Under the pieces are notes generated by a model. It did not search any database and had not been told where the DNA came from. It saw nothing but the letters and a program-made list of their open reading frames with translations. This document shows positions 1-8,939 of a stretch of DNA of 64,000 nucleotides, in pieces. Every line of letters starts with the position of its first letter. Position 1 is the first letter of the stretch. This DNA comes from Dyadobacter pollutisoli (GTDB lineage Bacteria; Bacteroidota; Bacteroidia; Cytophagales; Spirosomataceae). A program made the translations under genes and the position numbers. The stretch spans positions 3,970,501-4,034,500 of the forward strand of contig NZ_CP112998.1 in the NCBI RefSeq assembly GCF_026625565.1, in the 5' to 3' direction.

Positions 1-2
1 AT

Positions 3-3000
3 GTGACCGGTACCATTAGCTCGTCCGACGGGCAGGGTACGTTACCGGGTGTGAGTGTGGTTTTGAAAGGAAGCTCGCAGGGCACGACGACCGACAGTCA
101 GGGGAAATTTGAAATGGTGGTACCGAATGTAGAATCGGTGCTGGTTTTTAGTTTCGTCGGCTATATCTCTCAGGAAATCGTGGTAGGTAACCGCACGTCG
201 ATCAATGTAACATTGGAAGCCGACAACAAGGCATTGTCAGAAGTAGTCGTGGTGGGATATGGTACCCAGAAACGGGTAAACCTCACCGGCGCAGTAACAC
301 AGGTTCAGGCCAAAGACCTGGAAAACAGGCCTTTGAATAATATGTCACAAATATTGCAAGGCATGGTGCCTAACCTGAACATTACTTTTGGTACAGGTGC
401 CCCGGGATCGGGAGGAAGCCTGAACGTGCGCGGTGAAACTTCCATTAACGGCGGCGGCCCGCTGGTACTTGTCGACGGGATTCCTGGTGATATCAACCGG
501 ATCAACCCTAACGACGTAGAATCAGTTTCGGTACTGAAAGATGCTGCTGCCTCGGCCATTTACGGTGCACGTGGAGCATTCGGGGTTATTTTGGTGACTA
601 CCAAAACTGCGAAAAGCGGTAAAACCAGTGTTACATACAGCAACAACTTCGGCTGGTCGACGCCTACCGTCAGCACTAACTTCCTCACCAATGGTTACGA
701 ACATACCAAATTGAATGATGAGGCATTCAAACGGGCAACAGGAAATACCTACACCCGGTATTCCGACGAAGACTATGCCGAACTGGAAGCCAGAAGATAC
801 GACAAAACAGAGAATGCAGCCCGTCCGTGGACTGTGGTAAAAAATGTGAATGGCAAGGACATTTACAATTACTACGGAAACTACGACTGGTGGAACACGA
901 TCTTCGATATGACGGAGCCGTCTATGCAGCATAACCTCAGCCTCTCCGGCGGTACTGAGAAGATCAATTACTTCCTCTCAGGATCGGCTTTTCAGAAAGA
1001 TGGGATTATGAAGATCAATACCGACCGGTTCAATTCCTATACTTTCAGAAGCAAGGTCAACGCGCAGCTGACGCCATGGCTGAAAGTGAGCAATAACACG
1101 CAATATTTCGATTCCAGATACAAATACCCAGGGCTTGAAGGCGGTGCGAATGCGAATTTTGTGGCAATTACTGTGCATGCAATGCCAGCCTACGCACCTC
1201 AAAACCCCGACGGAACGGCTACTTATAATACATTAAAAAACAACTACTCCATTGGTGACGGGTTGTTCGCCAATCTTTTGAAAGGAGCAGCGGGCGGAGA
1301 GAAGAAGATACACGAGCTCACGACCATTAACTCGGTTACCATTGATTTTACCAAATCCTGGAACCTGGTTGCCAATCATTCCTACTCATTCTACATTGCC
1401 GACGACTGGTACCGGTCAGCAGTTGCCCAATACTCCATTCAGCCTGGCATCCTGGCAGCGGTCCCGAATTACAATACCGACCAGTTGAAAAAGACATTAT
1501 GGTTTGATCCAATGCACGTTACCAATGTGTTTTCTTCTTTTAATCAAAACTTTGGAAAGCATTTTTTAGGTGCGACAATCGGGATGAACTATGAAACGCG
1601 CAAACATCAGGCACTCACAGGTTCGCGTAAAAATCTTTTGTCCGAGAGCCTAAATGACCTTAACCTCGGAACCGGGGAACAACTGGTGAATGGCGGATCT
1701 TACCAATACTCACTTTTCGGCGCATTCTTTCGCCTGAATTATGATTTCAGTGGTAAATATTTGTTTGAAGTCAATGGTCGGTACGATGGTACTTCCCGGT
1801 TTGGCGCAGGCAGGAGATATGGTTTCTTCCCGTCGGTTTCGGCAGGTTACCGCATCAGCGAGGAGGACTTTTTTGAACCTTTGAAAGGCGTAGTAAACAA
1901 CCTAAAAATCCGCGCATCTTACGGAACGCTCGGTAACCAGCTACCTCCAAAATTCAATGATAATCCAAGTTCGGCCAGCTTCTATCCCTACATTTCGACA
2001 ATGCCCGTGGCGCTGTCAAGCTGGATCACCAATGGCCAGAAACTTTCTTACGTCGACAGCCCGAACCCGATCTCTGCCGGACTGACATGGGAATCGGCAA
2101 CGACTTCCAACATTGGTGTGGACGCTGATCTGTTGAAAAACAGGCTGAATCTTGCATTTGACGCATACATCCGCAAAACTTCCGACATGCTGATTCCGGG
2201 CAAGGTACTGCCGCTGGTATATGGCGCAACTGTTCCTACCGAGAATGCGGGAGACCTGGAAACCAAGGGATTTGAAATCTCACTCGCATGGCGGGACCAA
2301 TTCAAGCTGGCAGGCAAGACATTCGCATACAATGCGTCCTTCATGCTTTCGGATTATGTATCGACGATCACGAAATACGACAACCCGAACAAAATCCTGT
2401 CTAGCCGGTACGAGGGACAAAAAATCGGCGAAATGTGGGGCTACTCCATTGATGGCTATTTCAAAACCAATGAAGAGGCACAGGCCTATAAGGTAGACCA
2501 GACACTGGTTAATAAGCAGCGGCTGAGCGCCCCGGGCGAATGGAGCAAGTTGCAGGCCGGCGACCTCAAATTCATTGATGTGAACGGTGACGGTAAAATT
2601 TCGGAAGGCGCCAACACATTGGCTGATCATGGTGACCTCAAAATCATCGGTAATGCCAACCCAAGGTTCCGGTATGGCATGAACATCGGAGCATCGTGGG
2701 GAGGTCTTGATTTTTCTGCCCTGGCACAGGGTATCGTTCGCAGAAACTGGTATCCAGGAGCTAATGCGGATAAGTTCTGGGGGCCCTACTCACGTCCTTA
2801 CTACTCTTTTATTCCTGAAAAATTTGAAGAAGACGTCTGGACTCCTGAAAACACCGACGCGTACTTTCCGATCCTGAGAGGCTACACAGCATTGAACGGC
2901 GGCGGCGACCTGAATGCCCGAAACGATCGCTATATCCAGAACATTGGTTATCTGAGACTCAAAAATGTCGTGATCGGCTACACAATCCCTGAACGCATCA

Positions 3001-3176
3001 GCAAACTGGCCCGGATTCCAAGGGCGCGCATTTATGTGAGCGGCGAAAACCTGCTTACTTACACGCCATTGAGAAGCAAATACATTGATCCTGAACAATT
3101 TGACGGTGACGGTACCAATGGACGGACTTACCCTTTGTCCAAAACATATTCAGTCGGTTTAAACCTCAATTTCTAA
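3..3176 (+). CDS. SusC/RagA-family TonB-linked outer membrane protein, 5' end outside the window
   Basis: Outer-membrane TonB-dependent transporter that would form the barrel of a SusCD uptake complex. About 1057 residues are visible. The reading frame is open at the left edge and the first residues already lie inside a carboxypeptidase-regulatory-like beta-sandwich (about 1-75), so the signal peptide and any STN domain are missing from view; the GTG at 3 is not a real start. A TonB-box-like stretch (LSEVVVVGYG, about 78-87) is followed by the plug domain (about 90-205, with LNVRGETSI, LVLVDGIPG and the SVLKDAAASAIYGARGA motif) and the beta-barrel to the C-terminal aromatic residue. The SusD partner starts 22 bp downstream. 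Substrate cannot be read from the sequence; the downstream phosphoesterases and GH43 enzyme hint at a phosphorylated or complex glycan. Confidence 0.95.
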   Translation: MTGTISSSDGQGTLPGVSVVLKGSSQGTTTDSQGKFEMVVPNVESVLVFSFVGYISQEIVVGNRTSINVTLEADNKALSEVVVVGYGTQKRVNLTGAVTQVQAKDLENRPLNNMSQILQGMVPNLNITFGTGAPGSGGSLNVRGETSINGGGPLVLVDGIPGDINRINPNDVESVSVLKDAAASAIYGARGAFGVILVTTKTAKSGKTSVTYSNNFGWSTPTVSTNFLTNGYEHTKLNDEAFKRATGNTYTRYSDEDYAELEARRYDKTENAARPWTVVKNVNGKDIYNYYGNYDWWNTIFDMTEPSMQHNLSLSGGTEKINYFLSGSAFQKDGIMKINTDRFNSYTFRSKVNAQLTPWLKVSNNTQYFDSRYKYPGLEGGANANFVAITVHAMPAYAPQNPDGTATYNTLKNNYSIGDGLFANLLKGAAGGEKKIHELTTINSVTIDFTKSWNLVANHSYSFYIADDWYRSAVAQYSIQPGILAAVPNYNTDQLKKTLWFDPMHVTNVFSSFNQNFGKHFLGATIGMNYETRKHQALTGSRKNLLSESLNDLNLGTGEQLVNGGSYQYSLFGAFFRLNYDFSGKYLFEVNGRYDGTSRFGAGRRYGFFPSVSAGYRISEEDFFEPLKGVVNNLKIRASYGTLGNQLPPKFNDNPSSASFYPYISTMPVALSSWITNGQKLSYVDSPNPISAGLTWESATTSNIGVDADLLKNRLNLAFDAYIRKTSDMLIPGKVLPLVYGATVPTENAGDLETKGFEISLAWRDQFKLAGKTFAYNASFMLSDYVSTITKYDNPNKILSSRYEGQKIGEMWGYSIDGYFKTNEEAQAYKVDQTLVNKQRLSAPGEWSKLQAGDLKFIDVNGDGKISEGANTLADHGDLKIIGNANPRFRYGMNIGASWGGLDFSALAQGIVRRNWYPGANADKFWGPYSRPYYSFIPEKFEEDVWTPENTDAYFPILRGYTALNGGGDLNARNDRYIQNIGYLRLKNVVIGYTIPERISKLARIPRARIYVSGENLLTYTPLRSKYIDPEQFDGDGTNGRTYPLSKTYSVGLNLNF

Positions 3177-3198
3177 TCTGACGACTCAAATTTTTAGA

Positions 3199-4932
3199 AT
3201 GATGAAAAAGCTCATATATATCATGCTGCTGGCTGTTGGGCTCACCGCCTGCGACCTGGACCAGCTACCCAAGGAAGCCATTGCGCCGGAAACATTTTTT
3301 AATACAGAAAATGACCTGCTTCTTTATACCAATTCATTCTACAACGCCCTGCCGAGTGCGGAGGATGTATATAATGAAGATGTGGATAATGTAGTCAAAA
3401 ACAGCTTGCGGGATGAATTGCAGGGAACCAGGATCGTGCCGACGAGTGGTGGTGGCTGGACCTGGACCAACTTGCGTAATATCAATTACTTCCTTGCCAA
3501 TTCCGGTAAATGCACAGACAAAAAAGCAGTTGCGAAATACAATGGATTAGCACGTTTCTTCCGGGCTTACTTTTACTTCGGAATGGTGAAACGCTTCGGC
3601 GATGTGCCCTGGTATTCTTCCACGATCGAAGTGGAAGACCAGGATCTGCTAACCAAGGCAAGAGATCCGAGAACGCTGGTGATGGACTCCGTAATGGCCG
3701 ACATTGACTTCGCGATCGCTAACCTCGACGGCACACGCCAGGTGAATACTATTACCAAATGGACGGCACTCGCATTGAAGTCGCGCATGGCATTGTACGA
3801 AGGTACCTACCGCAAGTATCACACGGAATTTAACCTTCCCGACTCTGAAAAATTCTTGGATGAATGCATTGAAGCTTCACAAGACCTGATGAAAAACAGT
3901 GGCTACGGCATCTACAAAGACACTCCGGCAACTGCGTATCTCAAACTGTTCTCTGCCGATAATTCCATCGCCGAGGAAGTCATTCTCGGTCGCGATTTCA
4001 GCGATCAGTTGCAGGTTTATCACAACCTCAACTATTACACAATGACGGCTTCGTATGGCAAGCCGGGACTTGAAAAAAAGCTGGTGAACAGCTATTTGAT
4101 GGCCGATGGAACGCGTTTTACGGATATCAAAGGTTACGAAACGATGCAGTTTTACGACGAGGTCCAGAAACGTGACCCACGCCTGACGCAGTCTATCCGC
4201 ACACCAGGCTACACCCGCATTGGCGAGTCGACACCATTGGTACCAGAGTTTGGCGCTACGGTGACGGGTTATCAGCTGATCAAATTCGTTTCCGAGCCTA
4301 AGTGGGATACATTCGGAAAGGACATTACCGACATGCCAATCTTCCGATATGCGGAGGTGTTGCTGAACTTCGCAGAAGCAAAAGCGGAAAAAGGCACATT
4401 GACACAGGACGATCTTGACATTTCGACCAAACTGATCCGTGACCGTGTGGGAATGCCCAACATTAACCTGGCCGACGCCAATGCGAAGCCGGACCCGTAC
4501 CAGGCACAGATGTACACGAAATTGTCCGGCAAAAATGCAGGTGTGATCCTTGAAATCCGCAGAGAAAGACGTGTGGAACTGGTGATGGAAAACTTCTTCC
4601 GCTGGGACGACATTATCCGCTGGAAAGAAGGCCAGCTCCTGACCAAACAGTACAAAGGAATGTACTTCCCAGGTCCCGGCAGCTATGATCTGGACAGGAA
4701 TGGTAAGGTTGACCTCGTGATTTACGAAGGCACCAAACCGACGGTTCCCGGTGCGCAACTATTAAAATTGGGCAGCGAAATTCTCCTCGAAAATGGCGTC
4801 AAAGGCGGAAATATTATCATTAACGGACACATTACCAAGAAGTTTGACGAAAACAAAGACTACCTATACCCTATTCCAAAGCAAGAAAGGTTATTGAACA
4901 CCAATCTTTCGCAGAACCCGAATTGGGAGTAA
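3199..4932 (+). CDS. SusD/RagB-family substrate-binding outer membrane lipoprotein
   Basis: Surface lipoprotein that caps the SusC barrel and captures substrate. The protein has 577 residues. The N-terminus is a lipoprotein signal with lipobox LTAC, giving acylated Cys18, followed by the family-typical start of the mature protein (DLDQLPKEAI). TPR-like helices with the SusD signature (ARFFRAYFYFGMVKRFGDVPW, split here as ARFFRAYFYF then GMVKRFGDVPW) lie at about 118-138, and the C-terminal RagB motif (EIRRERRVELVMENFFRWDDIIRW in part) at about 452-475. It ends with the usual NPNWE. It directly follows its SusC, so the two are one transcription unit. The double ATG at 3199/3202 leaves the exact start open by one codon. 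Confidence 0.95.
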   Translation: MMKKLIYIMLLAVGLTACDLDQLPKEAIAPETFFNTENDLLLYTNSFYNALPSAEDVYNEDVDNVVKNSLRDELQGTRIVPTSGGGWTWTNLRNINYFLANSGKCTDKKAVAKYNGLARFFRAYFYFGMVKRFGDVPWYSSTIEVEDQDLLTKARDPRTLVMDSVMADIDFAIANLDGTRQVNTITKWTALALKSRMALYEGTYRKYHTEFNLPDSEKFLDECIEASQDLMKNSGYGIYKDTPATAYLKLFSADNSIAEEVILGRDFSDQLQVYHNLNYYTMTASYGKPGLEKKLVNSYLMADGTRFTDIKGYETMQFYDEVQKRDPRLTQSIRTPGYTRIGESTPLVPEFGATVTGYQLIKFVSEPKWDTFGKDITDMPIFRYAEVLLNFAEAKAEKGTLTQDDLDISTKLIRDRVGMPNINLADANAKPDPYQAQMYTKLSGKNAGVILEIRRERRVELVMENFFRWDDIIRWKEGQLLTKQYKGMYFPGPGSYDLDRNGKVDLVIYEGTKPTVPGAQLLKLGSEILLENGVKGGNIIINGHITKKFDENKDYLYPIPKQERLLNTNLSQNPNWE

Positions 4933-4966
4933 AATACTAACTTGCTATTCCTAACCCTTAATTAAT

Positions 4967-6184
4967 ATGCTTTCAGACAGAAGGTCGTTTCTTGAAAAAA
5001 TGTCACAGATAGGGGCGCTGAGCTTGTTGCCCCTGTCAGCTTCCCAGGCCGGAGATGCATTGCCGGTTGAAGAAAAAAATCATTTTGTAGCCGGGCCTTA
5101 CCTGCAAAATATGGGCACCAATGAGGTGACCATTATGTGGATCACCCATAAAAACTGTTTCAGCTGGGTGGAATACGGTGCCGGTACTTACACGAGCAAA
5201 CGCGAATTTGGCTATAATAATGGTCTGATCGAGGCCAATAACCGCATCAATAAAGTTACATTGACCGGCCTTAATGCAGGAACGGAGCACAAGTACAAGA
5301 TCGTTTCGACTGAGGTGACAGGTTACAAAGGCTCCAAAGTAGAGTTCGGAGAAACCATTGCCAGCCCATTGTACGGCTTCAAAACGTGGGGCGAAAATGA
5401 AGACGAGTTTAAAATGGTGATCTTCAATGACATTCATGACCGGCCTCAGATCATTCCGCAGCTGCTTTATCGCCACGGGTATACTGGCAACACCCGCGAC
5501 TACGATTTTGTAGTGTTTAATGGCGACTGCTTTGACTGGGTTACAGAGGAACAGCAAATGGTAGACCACCTGATCAAGCCTTCTGTGGATATTTTTGCGA
5601 CCGAGTTTCCGTTCTTGCTCACTCAGGGAAACCATGAGTGCCGGGGAAGTTTTTCACGGCACATTCCCGAATACTATGCTTACCCCGACCAGAAATACTA
5701 TTTCGCATTCACTCGCGGCCCCGTCAGGTTTGTAGTACTGGATTCGGGTGAGGACAAAACGGATGACAGCGTCGAATATGGCGGGTTATCCGCATTTGAC
5801 CGGTACCGGGAAGTTCAGAAAAAGTGGCTTGAAAAAGAGGTGGAATCCGCAGAGTTCAAAAAAGCAGATTTCCGCATTGTTTTGATCCACATTTCGCCCT
5901 ACCATTCCGGCGACTGGCATGGTACATTGCATTGCCGAGAAATGTTCGGGCCGATTTTGAACAAGTCAAAAATTGACCTGCAAATCTCCGGGCATACGCA
6001 CCGGTATATGACACACGAGCCCGACGCAACCCACAACTACCCGATCGTAATCGGTGGTGGCCCGCTGGAAGGTAAACGCACATTGATCAAACTACATGTT
6101 ACCAGGAAACAGCTGGATATGAAAATGATCCGTGACGACGGCGAAGTTGTAGGCAAATTTTTGATCCCAAAGAAAGGAAAATAG
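4967..6184 (+). CDS. Exported calcineurin-type metallophosphoesterase with purple-acid-phosphatase-like N-terminal domain
   Basis: Predicted periplasmic phosphohydrolase using a two-metal centre. A Tat-type signal (SDRRSFLEKM, then a hydrophobic stretch to about residue 28) precedes a fibronectin-III-like domain of the purple acid phosphatase type (about 40-135, GPYLQNMGTNEVTIMW). The catalytic domain (about 148-390) has all metallophosphoesterase motifs: D155-x-H157, G186-D187, GNHE at 221-224, H308, and GHTH at 342-345. Length (405) is normal for the family. It lies 34 bp after SusD, so it probably belongs to the same operon, and a strong terminator follows it. The substrate could be a phosphomonoester or phosphodiester released from the imported ligand; the sequence does not decide. 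Confidence 0.9.
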   Translation: MLSDRRSFLEKMSQIGALSLLPLSASQAGDALPVEEKNHFVAGPYLQNMGTNEVTIMWITHKNCFSWVEYGAGTYTSKREFGYNNGLIEANNRINKVTLTGLNAGTEHKYKIVSTEVTGYKGSKVEFGETIASPLYGFKTWGENEDEFKMVIFNDIHDRPQIIPQLLYRHGYTGNTRDYDFVVFNGDCFDWVTEEQQMVDHLIKPSVDIFATEFPFLLTQGNHECRGSFSRHIPEYYAYPDQKYYFAFTRGPVRFVVLDSGEDKTDDSVEYGGLSAFDRYREVQKKWLEKEVESAEFKKADFRIVLIHISPYHSGDWHGTLHCREMFGPILNKSKIDLQISGHTHRYMTHEPDATHNYPIVIGGGPLEGKRTLIKLHVTRKQLDMKMIRDDGEVVGKFLIPKKGK

Positions 6185-6200
6185 TTTCACCCGATTACAG

Positions 6201-6224
6201 GAGACCCCTTCGGGGTCTTTCTTT
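6201..6224 (+). terminator. Rho-independent terminator after the metallophosphoesterase gene
   Basis: A 7-bp perfect stem (6202-6208 AGACCCC paired with 6212-6218 GGGGTCT) with a TTC loop is followed by a T-rich tract (TTCTTTTATTTT). It closes the SusC-SusD-phosphoesterase unit and leaves the next gene to its own or read-through transcription. Confidence 0.85.
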
Positions 6225-6256
6225 TATTTTAAAAAGTCCGCAACCATTTAATTACA

Positions 6257-7096
6257 ATGAAAAAAATTACCCTTTTGCTGGCATTGCTTTTCGCATTGGC
6301 CGAAACATCATTTGCACAAAAAAACACAATCAATCTGGCCACCTACAACCTGCGCTACAACACTGCCAACGATGGCGTAAATGCCTGGCCAAACCGTAAG
6401 GAAAACGTCAAAGGCCTCATTCAATTTCACGAATTCGATTTGTTTGGCGTACAGGAAGCACTGATCGGCCAGCTGAGGGATGTGGTCGAGTTGAAAGATT
6501 TCGCATTCATAGGAAAAGGTCGTGACGATGGTCAGGAAGGTGGCGAACATTCTGCGATATTTTATAGGAAAGACCGTTTCAAATTGCTTAACTCAGGAGA
6601 TTTCTGGCTTAGCGAAACGCCGGATAAGCCGGGAAAAGGCTGGGATGCAACCTGCTGCAATCGGATTTGCTCGTGGGGAAAATTTCAGGATTTGAAAAGT
6701 AAAAAAGAGTTCTTCTTTTTCAATGTACATTTCGATCACCAGGGTGTAGAAGCGCGCCGCCAGTCGGGGCATTTGATGGTAAAAAAGATTAATGAAATCG
6801 CGGGAAAATCCACCGTTCTGCTAACCGGTGATTTCAATTCCACCCCTGACACCGAGCAGATCAAAACGATCAGTAACCTGCTTAATGACGCGCATAACGT
6901 TACCAAGCAAGCACCATATGGCCCGGAAGGAACATTCAACAGCTTCAAATTCGATGCGCCAATGGACAAACGGATCGATTACATTTTTGTGAGCAAGAAT
7001 ATTGACGTACTCAAATACGGCGTTTTAACAGATGCCAAAGAACAGCGCTATCCATCGGATCATCAGCCGGTAGTGGCGAAGATAGAGATAAAGTAA
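6257..7096 (+). CDS. Exported endonuclease/exonuclease/phosphatase-family hydrolase
   Basis: Metal-dependent phosphoester hydrolase of the DNase I / sphingomyelinase / inositol-phosphatase fold, 279 residues. A Sec signal peptide (about 1-20, cleavage after SFA) places it in the periplasm or outer membrane. Family motifs are intact: N31 in ATYNLRY, catalytic Glu67 in GVQEAL, H158 in NVHFDH, D192 and N194 in GDFN, D241 in RIDYIF, and SDH at 267-269. It lies downstream of the metallophosphoesterase but beyond a terminator. The fold covers nucleases, phosphodiesterases of lipid head groups and sugar-phosphate phosphatases, and specificity cannot be assigned. With the preceding gene it suggests phosphate-bearing substrate processing. 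Confidence 0.9.
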   Translation: MKKITLLLALLFALAETSFAQKNTINLATYNLRYNTANDGVNAWPNRKENVKGLIQFHEFDLFGVQEALIGQLRDVVELKDFAFIGKGRDDGQEGGEHSAIFYRKDRFKLLNSGDFWLSETPDKPGKGWDATCCNRICSWGKFQDLKSKKEFFFFNVHFDHQGVEARRQSGHLMVKKINEIAGKSTVLLTGDFNSTPDTEQIKTISNLLNDAHNVTKQAPYGPEGTFNSFKFDAPMDKRIDYIFVSKNIDVLKYGVLTDAKEQRYPSDHQPVVAKIEIK

Positions 7097-7097
7097 C

Positions 7098-7233
7098 TTC
7101 GGCAGTCAGTTTTTAGCTTTCGGCGGTCGGCTTTCGGCCGTCAGTTTTTTTTACTAATTTTCGAAAGCCGATTGCTTATAGCCTGTTGCTCATCGCCTAC
7201 GGCCCAAATCCGATTGCCGAAAGCCGATTGCCG
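7098..7233. repeat. Intergenic inverted repeat built from TCGGCTTTCGGC / GCCGAAAGCCGA units
   Basis: The stretch between the phosphodiesterase-fold gene and the next gene holds CGGCTTTCGGC-type units on one side and GCCGAAAGCCGA-type units on the other, around a T-rich centre. A related element lies at 39233-39305. This looks like a dispersed non-coding repeat. The possible N-terminal extension of the next gene (from 7186) is encoded by this repeat, which is why the later ATG is preferred. Confidence 0.7.
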
Positions 7234-7929
7234 ATGTATAAAATTCTCTTCCTTCTTGCGTTCGTTACCAATGCATTTTCCCAAAATGTAAAAATCAGCA
7301 TTGACGCACCCGCCGTTTTGAATGGTCGTAAAGCCATTTTACTCACACGTGAAAAAGGATTTGCGGCTGTGGTCCATTCCATTAAGCTCGGCTTCGACAC
7401 TACCCACCTGCAAATGGACCGGAACCTGGTTCCCGACCTGTACCAGTTACAGGTATCGCAAATGAAGGGCTCATTGACTTTCTTTTTTGATTCCGGCACC
7501 CAGGTCCGGCTGGATACTACCGACGTTTCCAAATCCGTGGTGACACATTCGAAAAGCAATCCTGAATGGCGGATGTACTGGGATAGCATCCAGCAACCAT
7601 CGGACGCGCGGCTGAATGCCTATGTTGTGAAGGAAGTGCGTGCCCGCAAGAAAAATCAGACGGACAGTTTGAACTACTGGGTCGCTCAGCAGGATTTGGA
7701 AAGACAAGAAGTACTCTCCAAAACCGGCAAATTTATCTTTGACCATCCCCGCTCCTACGTAAGTCTCTATCTACTGAAAATCAACTGGTACGCATTCAAA
7801 AACCAGGGATTGTTCGAACGACTTGACCCCGCATTGGCACACCACAAAAATTACAAACTGTTAAAAGAAAAAAGGCGGGTGGCTAAAACATCAGTCACTG
7901 AAATCCATTCCTCAGGCACAAAGTTTTAG
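7234..7929 (+). CDS. Exported DUF4369-like protein lacking a thioredoxin domain
   Basis: 231-residue protein with a Sec signal (MYKILFLLAFVTNAFSQ). Residues about 18-120 resemble the DUF4369-type beta-sandwich found at the N-terminus of many Bacteroidota thiol-disulfide (TlpA/AhpC-TSA) proteins, including the pattern of a small ligand 'value' strand followed by FFFDSGTQVRLDTTDVSK. The helical linker (FIFDHPRSYVSLYLLK) also matches such proteins, but the sequence ends before any CxxC thioredoxin domain. So it is either a standalone version or a C-terminally truncated relative. The start at 7234 is chosen because it opens directly with the signal peptide; upstream codons lie in a repeat. Function unknown. 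Confidence 0.7.
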   Translation: MYKILFLLAFVTNAFSQNVKISIDAPAVLNGRKAILLTREKGFAAVVHSIKLGFDTTHLQMDRNLVPDLYQLQVSQMKGSLTFFFDSGTQVRLDTTDVSKSVVTHSKSNPEWRMYWDSIQQPSDARLNAYVVKEVRARKKNQTDSLNYWVAQQDLERQEVLSKTGKFIFDHPRSYVSLYLLKINWYAFKNQGLFERLDPALAHHKNYKLLKEKRRVAKTSVTEIHSSGTKF

Positions 7930-7960
7930 GAGATTTTACTGTTAGCCAAAACAGTAAAAA

Positions 7961-8845
7961 ATGAATCGGCAAGTGACTGGTAATCCTATTATCAAACATT
8001 TCTTTACCGCTGATCCGACGGTATTGGTACATGACGGGATCGTATACCTCTATACCGGCCACGACGAGGCCGGGATCGGCCATTCCGGTTATGTGATGAA
8101 TACATGGCTCGGCTTTTCGTCCAATGATCTGATACATTGGCAAGATCACGGCATATTACTGAGGGCTACTGATTTTAAATGGTCGTCGGGCGATGCTTAT
8201 GCTTCGAAAGTAATTCAGCGCGGCGGGAAATTTTACTGGTATGTGTCAGTTACGCACGCTGAACTATCGGGCAAAGCAATCGGTGTGGCTGTTTCCAATT
8301 CTCCCGCTGGTCCATTCGAAGATGCACGTGGATCTGCGATGATCACACACGACATGCTGCCGCCTACCGAAAATGAAAAGGCAAACCTCGACCCGACAGT
8401 TCTTGTTGACGATGATGGACAAACCTATATTTTCTGGGGAAATGGAACCTGCTATTTTGCCCGGTTGAAAGAAAACATGATTGAACTCGACGGCCCGGTA
8501 CACATCATTGACCTGCCCGATTTCCAGGAAGGTGCCCACATTCATAAACGAAACGGCTGGTACTATTTGTCATACGGATATCAGTTTCCCGAAAAAGTCG
8601 CGTACGCCATGAGCAGGGACATTCTTGGTCCCTGGGATTTCAAAGGAATACTTAATGAGACTGTTTTTAATTGTGAAACCAACCGTCCCGCCATCATTGA
8701 TTTTAGAAATGAATCATACTTCTTTTACCACATTGGTGCTTTACCAAACGGAAGCAGCCACCGGCGATCGGTTTGTCTGGACCGGCTGCGCTACAATCAG
8801 GACGGCACTATGCAACAGATTATTATGACTTCCGAAGGCGTGTAG
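7961..8845 (+). CDS. Glycoside hydrolase family 43-like enzyme
   Basis: Five-bladed beta-propeller glycosidase, typically an arabinofuranosidase or beta-xylosidase. 294 residues, normal for a single-domain GH43. The three catalytic acids expected for the family are visible: Asp18 in FFTADPTV (base), Asp144 in ANLDPTVLVDDDG (pKa-modulating), and Glu190 in FQEGAHI (acid). No signal peptide is seen; the protein starts close to the first blade, so it may act in the cytoplasm on imported oligosaccharides, or an upstream start is missed (none is evident). It follows the DUF4369-like gene by 31 bp. Substrate is not deducible from the sequence. Confidence 0.88.
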   Translation: MNRQVTGNPIIKHFFTADPTVLVHDGIVYLYTGHDEAGIGHSGYVMNTWLGFSSNDLIHWQDHGILLRATDFKWSSGDAYASKVIQRGGKFYWYVSVTHAELSGKAIGVAVSNSPAGPFEDARGSAMITHDMLPPTENEKANLDPTVLVDDDGQTYIFWGNGTCYFARLKENMIELDGPVHIIDLPDFQEGAHIHKRNGWYYLSYGYQFPEKVAYAMSRDILGPWDFKGILNETVFNCETNRPAIIDFRNESYFFYHIGALPNGSSHRRSVCLDRLRYNQDGTMQQIIMTSEGV

Positions 8846-8939
8846 TTATAATCACAACGGTTTCTTCTTTTGGAATTAGCATCGGATCATTGTTCAAACC
8901 AGTGCGATTTCCTAAAACCTCTACTTGGCCAATCACTTC

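Noticed and set aside
3877..4758. Long minus-strand open frame of about 290 codons opposite SusD
   Set aside because: It is antisense to a clear SusD gene, has unusual composition (His/Phe/Arg-rich) and no recognisable domain; it is a frame shadow.
7186..7233. Longer start for the DUF4369-like protein
   Set aside because: The added codons are made of an intergenic repeat and push the signal peptide away from the N-terminus.
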